From the NCBI GenBank assembly GCA_038380435.1, contig JAWZYU010000058.1:2170001-2234000 (forward strand): DNA of 64,000 bases, in the 5' to 3' direction. The notes beneath the pieces were generated by a model, which was given only the letters and a program-made list of their open reading frames with translations, was not told the origin of the DNA and did not search any database. Positions 56,676-64,000 of the stretch are shown here, one piece after another (position 1 is the first letter of the stretch; every line of letters starts with the position of its first letter). The stretch is from Ryuthela nishihirai. Lineage: Eukaryota; Arthropoda; Arachnida; Araneae; Heptathelidae. The translations under genes and the position numbers were made by a program.

Positions 56676-58334
56676 AACTTCGCAAAAAAATAATTCTTTA
56701 CCTGTACCTTCTTTACCCTCTCGTTCCAGGCAATATTCGATGCCTAGAGTAATTCAAATCACTTCTAATTTACTCTTAAAAACGACAGAGTAGACGATTA
56801 GAATGGAAAAAAAAAATTTTTTTCTCGATCTCAGCAATGCATTCGTTAATTTTTCCTGTTTCTTGTCCCTGCGGACCAACGCACTCGTCGTCACTCCCCC
56901 CCTCCACACACACACACACTCCCTCTCACACACTCCCACCCCCCAGCACCGTTACCCCAACAACGACACCTGCTTTTTTCGCCTTCTCTTTTCCTTTAAA
57001 ACCCACTTGGCTTCTTGTTCTTTTTTTCACACTTTTCTTTTTAACTCCAAACCGAAACCCCCCATTTCCACCCCGCTAACAACCCATCGAAATTCTTCTC
57101 AATTTACATAAATATCACAACACTTTAAACATAACGAAAACTTTTAAACATATTACTAGCGACTAAATTAAAACCCTTTTCTCCAATTCTTTAGAATACA
57201 TTCTTTAGAATACACCACTGTACACTATTCATCAGACACAATCATATTAACTCCAACATTGCCACCAAATACACCTCAACACTAGAAATATCAAATACCC
57301 TATATATACACACAACATACCTACACGAAAAACTAGATAAAAAAAGTACAACATCATACTTATAAAAAAGAAACCAATCCTGCTATTCTTAAAGAGTTTT
57401 TCTCCAATCCTCAATTAGAAATTTAAAAAACAGCTCAAAAGAAAACTGGATAAATTACACAGATTGAATTATTTTTAAACCTCTTAACAGCAAAGGAAAT
57501 TAATATAAGAATCAACAATAAACTATATTTAAGTGAGCTACATAACTCAGAACTTAAATTTCCGCTTCCTTTCTGCGAAACTGTCACTTTACATTATCAG
57601 ATTTAAACATTGTTCCAACATGGAAATTTTTTCTCACCAAATATCTGCACTTGATTAATAATTTCACCGTCTAATACAGGAAATAATTCGCATCAGATCT
57701 ACATATCATGAAATTCAAATCTTATAAGAAATCTCTCTCATATCAACTGCATCTTACACCTAAAATATGTTCATATTTGCAATAATACTACACATACGTT
57801 GCCACTTTGACGAAACAATATCATGCACTTCCGGTTATCGAAATAGCTTTATGCGATATAATTGTTGGAAATTCTAGTATTTCTGGCGACGCGAACAAGA
57901 TTAAGAAGTTTCGTTTCGGAATATAAAAAATAGACTTGGTATTTTAAGACGTATACCTGATTTGAATTCCGTATATTGCGATAACAGACGTTATATAGCG
58001 AATGGTTAGTCACAGTGAGGTAATTATCAGAGTTTATAATTCAAATAGGAAAGGGGGATATGTTTTCAACAGGATTCTGAATAGAACGTAGTTGATAATG
58101 AAATAATACAAAGTCTGAATATTGGATATTACACTACGACTTTTAAATTTTTTTTTATATGTAAATTATTCATTGTCAATAATTTATTTTGAAATTTTGA
58201 GGTTTCGTAATTAGTAGGGTAAATCCGGTCTTAGGGTATTAATTCAACGTTATATCATACTGGGCGGTCCTTCTCGAGGTTTTCCGAAATGCAATTAAAA
58301 TTCGAGTTTTGAATTTCGAAAAAAGCTGACAGTT

Positions 58335-58560
58335 GGGTTGTTTCACCTCTGAGCGCCACTTTCTTGCACACCATCGGTTAAATAGTTAGGTCACAAGGAC
58401 CTAGAAGACCCAGATACCGTTCGAGGAGGGGACCCAATGGAACAGCCATTGGGATATATAAGGTAGCCTCCCGTCAAGGCCATCCAGCGTGTTCTTCAAA
58501 GTGCGTAGGGTACGGCTCACCACTTAATGTTCCATCCCAAGGACGGCGGTCTTTCCAAAA
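58335..58560 (-). repeat. SINE family B, old copy (duplication B)
   Basis: Counterpart of 32602-32830 with the same truncation and GGAACAGCCATTGGGATATA core. Confidence 0.82.
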
Positions 58561-59249
58561 CTAACAGCAAAAGCCAGTAATTTACCAAGAACAGAAAGAA
58601 ATATTTCATTCAAAGTCTAACGGTTAGTTGGTGTTCCATAAGTTTCTAATACATGGTAAACGTAGAATTCTTTTTCAAGATTTGGGAAAGTTAAAGAAAC
58701 TTACTACTGGTAGTTTATTAAACATTAATTTTTTGTAATATTTTCTAATTTGATAAAGTCTGATCTATTAATTATTTTCTTAAACATGTTGCTCAGTTGA
58801 AGTTTTTTTTAATTCGTTTTAAAATGCAATGGTTTATAAGCAGGTGTTCCGATATTAAGTTTATAAATTCTGCTTAGAAATAAATTTTTGAATAAAATAA
58901 ATTTCATATAAAAGGAAAAACGGGATTTTTTTTATGGCGAGGTGAGTGATAACGTATTCATTGGTTATCTCGAATTCAATTTTAATGATTTTATTTGTGA
59001 CTAAAACGAAAAAAGTTCATTAATTTATTATAAATTAGTGGCGTTTCTGGCAACCACGTCAGCACTGCGTTTTTCTCGTAATGGTCTATTAGCCATTACC
59101 GAAAATTACCCAAATGAGTATTAATACATGGTAGAATACATGAAAAGTTTTTTTACATTATTTTTTGAGTAACTAGGTAATGGAATTTTCAATTCGTACG
59201 TGAAAATTCAGTGTTGTTCACTGTACGTGAGAGTGTCCACCGAAACCAA

Positions 59250-59293
59250 CCAATCACAGTTTTTGGACGCGAAAGTTTTCTCGGTGGTCCGAT
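59250..59293 (+). promoter_or_regulatory. H4 promoter elements, copy B (CCAAT and GGTCCGAT)
   Basis: CCAAT at 59250-59254 and GGTCCGAT at 59286-59293, about 115 bp upstream of the H4 start. No TATA box is obvious. This copy keeps the promoter and coding region together. Confidence 0.65.
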
Positions 59294-59373
59294 CGAAACG
59301 TGCAACAACTTTCCCGAAAAACAGTTTGTGCATTTCACATCAGTTCTACTTTGAAGGAGAGTTATTCAATTGA

Positions 59374-59718
<345 letters not shown>

Positions 59719-60217
59719 AGAAAAATAAACCAAAAAAAAAGAAACCAAAAAAACTTTTTCAGGGCTAATAAACAGTGTCTAAAGGATTACCCATCGTACT
59801 TGTATTCGCAAATTTATCATTTTATACGTGAACTCCTAAAGGTAAACCAAGTAGGCTATTTAAATATTTTCTCCAACCGCACATGTCACTGCCAAGAATA
59901 ATGATTAGTTTCGTTATAGCTGAACGTATTCAGCGTGTTAAACTATGTTCTTAATTGGTTACACTGTGATAAACAAAAAATCTTTTCATAAAACTATTAC
60001 ATATCGCGTCTTATAAATTGCCAATTTTTATTTGAAGCCAATCTCTTCGTTGTGGTATTTCTGCTAATACTGCCTTTAGGGGAAAAACTGTCTTGAGCGG
60101 AATGGGATCCGATCCCATCATCATTCATTCTTTTGTTGAAATGTTTCAGCGTTCGTGACACTTTGAAAGACGGAATCGATATTCTTACAAATCAAGATTT
60201 AAATAAATGAGAGCCTT

Positions 60218-60292
60218 CTCGGTGGCGCAGTGCTATCGCGATGACACTGAAAGTGCCGTAGTCCGGGTTCGAGTCCCTGGGTGACATGGTTG
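60218..60292 (+). repeat. tRNA-like SINE head, family C
   Basis: A-box-like GGTGGCGCAGTGCTATCGC, B-box GGTTCGAGTCC, then GACATGGTTGTCG. A related minus-strand copy lies at 61005-61080. Acceptor-stem pairing is poor, so SINE origin is preferred to a tRNA gene. Confidence 0.6.
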
Positions 60293-61004
60293 TCGCTCAC
60301 TAAACCGTTGTTCATTTCTTGTATGTCACAAAATTTATGTTTTCGTCCATTCGCATACATTTGCAATCCACCATTTTATCTGCACCCTACTGAAGTACGT
60401 ATTGTTGCAATACATTGTTGTTTTCAGTGGTAAATTATCGCGTTCTTCAAAGACAGTCACTTGCATTTAGAAATACCAGTGAAGTGGTGAAACTCCGTCA
60501 AACCTTTGGCACAAAACATGTCATATTTATAACTTTTCCCATCGATAACTTGCTACCTCATTTATAAGTTCCCATCTCTTAGGAACAACTCAAATCAAAA
60601 CTTGTCCATAACGTACTACTTCATTCTCAATGTACGTGACGGTAGCCCGATCTGTTATCCCAACGGGGCTGGAAATAAGTGGGACCACCACACTAAATCA
60701 ACACATCACTCAATAAAATCAACTAAATCAACACATCACTCATAAAACACTATCACTCAAATGCCAGAGGAACCAGAGGGAAACCGACAATTTCTGCCAC
60801 CAATGACATTACTCCTGGGACGTGCAAAAAACGCGTGTCCGCCCGTTCATTCCAGAATTACGGCTATTGTATAGTAAGGAGATGGAAACTACATTTCGAT
60901 ATGTAATCATATTCGCTTTATGTCCCATTGTAAGACCACAGATTTTATTGATATGAACGCTTGGATTTTTTACTCAGGGTCAATCACAACGTATAGGACA
61001 GAAC

Positions 61005-61080
61005 GACCATGACATACTCAGGTCTCGAACTCGCCGCCCCGACAATGGGTGTCAATGCGATGTCACTGTGGCGGCTGCTG
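61005..61080 (-). repeat. tRNA-like SINE head, family C, second copy
   Basis: On the minus strand: GCCGCCACAGTGACATCGCA, then GAGTTCGAGACC (B-box) and TGTCATGGTCG, matching the order in the copy at 60218. Confidence 0.5.
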
Positions 61081-61249
61081 ATTTTCCAAACTGAATTTAT
61101 GTTTATATGGAGCCGTATCTAATACAATATTCACTAAATGTGATTATAACGAAGTTTTTGAATTATTTTACGAGGGTTTTTTTATATAAATTAAAGGGCA
61201 GTGATATTTGAGTTATACATGAAGTATGTAATTCCTTTGACGAAAAAAA

Positions 61250-61412
61250 ATAAAATAAATACCCCCAGAAGCAGCTGCTTGCCACAGAGGTCTGACAGGA
61301 GCCTGTCAGTTTATATGCCACAGTAGAAGGTCTGAGAGGATGGCAGGACCTCAACAGAAAAACGACACAAACAGCCATACCTTACCCGGGGCTCGAACCC
61401 AGGTCCCATAAG
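61250..61412 (-). repeat. SINE family A, head truncated
   Basis: Tail TTATTTTATTTATTTT-like, body with GACAGGAGCCTGTCAGTTTA, B-box GGTTCGAGCCC on the minus strand. It ends at the anticodon side of the head. Confidence 0.88.
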
Positions 61413-62007
61413 CAACAGAAAATGAAAATATCTATTTGCCTCTGAATTACCAACGCGTATTACAATACGTTTTCTTATAAAAGGAAATAATGGACCAGTT
61501 GCTTATGCAAAGTCAAACTTTCAGAAGTGGTATCTTAAAGAAATGTTTTTAAAGTGTTAATAAGGATTTATATGTATCTCTCTCTATATAGATAACAGCC
61601 TGTTTGAGTATGTAAATGGAATGCCACATCGTATGAAAAACAAGTAAATTAATTCAAATGAGCAGAAAAGCAAATTTTAATATTTGATCTTAGTTTTGAA
61701 AACTTGTACATGAATATGTGATCGTTTAATGTAAATGTTTTTGCAACGACTTTGTTAGTTATTTAGATTTACTGATATAAATGTAATCTTTATAAGTATG
61801 TATCATTACAGTTCTAATTGAAAGAAACATTTAAATATATTTTATTTTACATTGGAATTTCTTATACTAGTTCAAATTCTGTGTTTGAACTCATAATTCA
61901 CTGTAAGAAATGAAACTTTCAGCGTCTATTGGGTATATATATATACATTTCAGTTATTGCATTAAATATATATGATTTAGTGGATCATTTGCTTTTCTCT
62001 AAAACAG

Positions 62008-62433
62008 GTGAACGTGTATATGATTGTGACATCTGCCAGTTCAGGATTAAATCATTAAAATCCTCACTAAACACAAGAAGAGTCATCTAAGGGAAGGGAA
62101 AGGCAGCAGATATCCTTGTTCATTATGTCCTTACTCTACCAATGAATCATCTAATATGAAGCCGAATATGTTCACCCACTCTGCAGATTGTCCTCACAAA
62201 TGTTCCTTTTGTGGAAAGAGTTTTAAATTGAATCCTCTTGAAGCTCATCTTCATATCCACACAGGAGAACGACCATTTCCTTTCGATCTTTGTAGCAAGT
62301 CTTTCAGACAGCAATTCAGTTTATCTATTCACAGACGAACCCACTGACTACAAAAACCATTTATGTTTAAACTTTGTGATAAGTCATTTCTTCAGAAAAG
62401 TGATTTAAATCGGAATGAAAAGAAACATTTATA
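62008..62433 (+). pseudogene. Degenerate C2H2 zinc-finger gene, last-exon-like
   Basis: A run of C2H2 fingers, normally DNA-binding. A splice-acceptor-like TTTTCTCTAAAACAG precedes GERVYDCDIC. Finger 1 (CDICQFRIKSLK...) loses frame by one missing A in an A-run near 62060; with that base it would be a perfect C-X2-C-X12-H-X3-H finger. Finger 2 (CSLCPYSTNESSNMKPNMFTH) has Asn in place of the first His. Finger 3 (CSFCGKSFKLNPLEAHLHIH) is one residue short. A TGERPF linker follows. Finger 4 (FDLCSKSFRQQFSLSIHRRTH) lacks the first Cys. TGA at 62346 stops the frame. Beyond it a fifth finger (FKLCDKSFLQKSDLNRNEKKH) also lacks its first Cys and first His. Most zinc ligands of fingers 2, 4 and 5 are damaged. 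Confidence 0.88.
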
Positions 62434-64000
62434 AATCTGTTTTCATTTTCTAATTCTCAAATTTTTGCCTTGACGTTATTTATTCTGTCACAATTTGCTT
62501 TGCTAAAAAGATTTAAGTGTGACACAAAATTACGAAGTATATGGTATTTTATCTCATATTTTTCTCTGAAGTGCTGTGTGTCGAAACTCTTCGGCACACT
62601 CTATTCTTTTTCTGAGCGATTAATTGAACGAAGTGACCGAGTCACTTCATTGTTATGAATTTGTTTCCTTTGATGTACATATTCAGCAATATGACATTGT
62701 TGAACGAAATTCGTGTTTATAAAACTGGAAAAAGCAATTTCCGATTTATATTATAGTTTTAAAAGAAATTAAAACTTGCTATATTTTACAGAGAGTGTAT
62801 TTTCAGATTTATGGTGTTTATCTTCTATATTTTGTGTACATGTTCTGCAGATTTAGTACCGAAAATTCTCAGACACAACCGAATATTTGATTTTCGAAAT
62901 AAACTCTATGAGTTAATATTACTGCAGATTATTTTGAAGATCTCTCTCGATCAGCTATTTCATGAGTTCTATGTCTCCAAGGCATCTGTGATAATTTACT
63001 GCTGAGTTGTTTAATATTTAAATATTATTATGACTCGTGCATTTAACAGTAACCTCTCTGACTATAACAGTTTACCTCAAAAGTTAACAAAATCACAAAT
63101 AATAATTGTTACATCAGAGTTTATATTAAAATGTGATTGTGGAAGTTGGTGCTATGATTCTTTCAGCTATTTTTAATTATCAAGAAAAATATTTCGAAAG
63201 ATTAATAACATAAAATAATATTATATTATTAATAATATTATCAATGTATAATTAATTATATATTAATATTATATGATGTTGTTAATGTAAAATAATACTG
63301 CCTATTATATAGAGGTAATGGACAGAAAAAGGGAAACAGTTCCATTTAAACTCGATAGAAAATCTCATTCAGAGCTCATGAGTTCAATAACATTTTTTAA
63401 TGATAAATATGTCTAAATATAAAGATCGCAATCAAATCTATCTAAATCTCGATTTTCAACAATATTTTTTCAGTATTCAAAGAAATGAATAAATTATTAT
63501 GAAAGCTGGAAGATTTAACAGGCTACAAAAAAATGACTATAGTAGGGTATAGGATGCAATGTTTTATATCAATTTTGGCGTTCATTTTTGTAGCCTTTCA
63601 AATATTCCAGATTTGATAACTCTATCCATACTGAACAAATATTGTTTAAAATAGAAATTTAGAAGGATTTAATCTGGATCTCTAATTTATCCTTATAAAT
63701 ATTTTTTCAATAAGAATCATTTGAAGAAGTTATTGAGCTCTGAATGTGATTTTCTGTTGAGATATCATGGAACTGTTGCCATTTTCCTATCCAGTATCTG
63801 TAATAAGAAGATTAAAACTGTCAGATCCTCTTTTGAGTGAGATCTTCAAATTGCCTTCAGTGACATTTTTCAGTAAAAAGCTTATTTATAAAGTTGAACA
63901 CCGTTTGGCAATTTAAAGCATGTCGTCAACATCTTCTTCCTGTTGTATAAAACAGTTGATTTTATATTGAACAAAATTTGAATATATTGTATTACTAAGA
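62434..64000. other. Unassigned AT-rich DNA
   Basis: Possible former 3' untranslated or intergenic DNA. 63205-63300 is almost pure A/T with ATTAATATTAT-type repeats. Frames at 62470-62658 and 62811-63005 show no motif. Confidence 0.4.

Larger units (their letters stand above)
60024..62007. other. Unassigned DNA with tRNA-like SINE relics
   Basis: No protein gene recognised. Three SINE pieces are listed separately. A short AACTAAATCAACACATCACT-type direct repeat lies at 60693-60740. Confidence 0.45.

Noticed and set aside
56803..57111. Ser/Pro/Thr-rich frames near 56.8-57.1 kb
   Set aside because: They come from a CA/CT-rich simple-sequence stretch and are not conserved in copy A.

Overview
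The window is eukaryotic nuclear DNA. It is AT-rich, gene-poor and dense in repeats. It holds replication-dependent histone genes (H4 and H1), non-LTR retrotransposons, tRNA-derived SINEs and a monocarboxylate-transporter-like coding region. An arthropod genome, possibly a chelicerate such as a spider, fits best, but nothing in the sequence fixes the species. No bacterial operon, CRISPR array or phage gene is visible.

Layout. 1-12.9 kb: transposon relics. These are a decayed IS630/Tc1-mariner transposase, two inverted copies of one LINE 3' end, a TTGACA-rich irregular array, a degenerate ~240-bp tandem repeat, and a hAT MITE and a SINE with clear target-site duplications. 13-23 kb: nested tRNA-Thr-derived SINEs, a 46-bp array built from the SINE's own tRNA head, a repeated ~0.7-kb segment, and the left arm (17555-19690) of a 2.1-kb inverted repeat. 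23.1-24.5 kb: an intronless SLC16/MCT-like coding region, GC-rich against its surroundings, with one frameshift and one in-frame stop. 24.9-30.8 kb: a degenerate minisatellite, SINEs and the right inverted-repeat arm (28729-30807).

30.8-40.5 kb: a histone locus. Copy A of a segmental duplication starts within a base of the inverted-repeat arm. It carries a Tigger-like MITE, an H4 promoter separated from its H4 body by a LINE insertion, an H4 body broken by a 71-nt insertion, and an RTE-like LINE inserted downstream. A convergent H1 gene with two A-run frameshifts follows. 56.6-60.0 kb: copy B of the same duplication lacks these insertions and so shows the empty sites. Its H4 has a nonsense codon at Tyr72.

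42-56 kb: more LINE and SINE material and two further inverted repeats. 60-64 kb: SINE relics and a degenerate C2H2 zinc-finger gene.

No complete, undamaged protein-coding gene can be shown here. Two of the damaging changes in H1 and one in the zinc-finger gene are one-base losses in A-runs, so assembly error competes with true decay for those. The best-supported observations are the insertion events dated by target-site duplications and empty sites, the paired H4 pseudogenes, and the nested repeat architecture. I found no convincing novel biochemical system.
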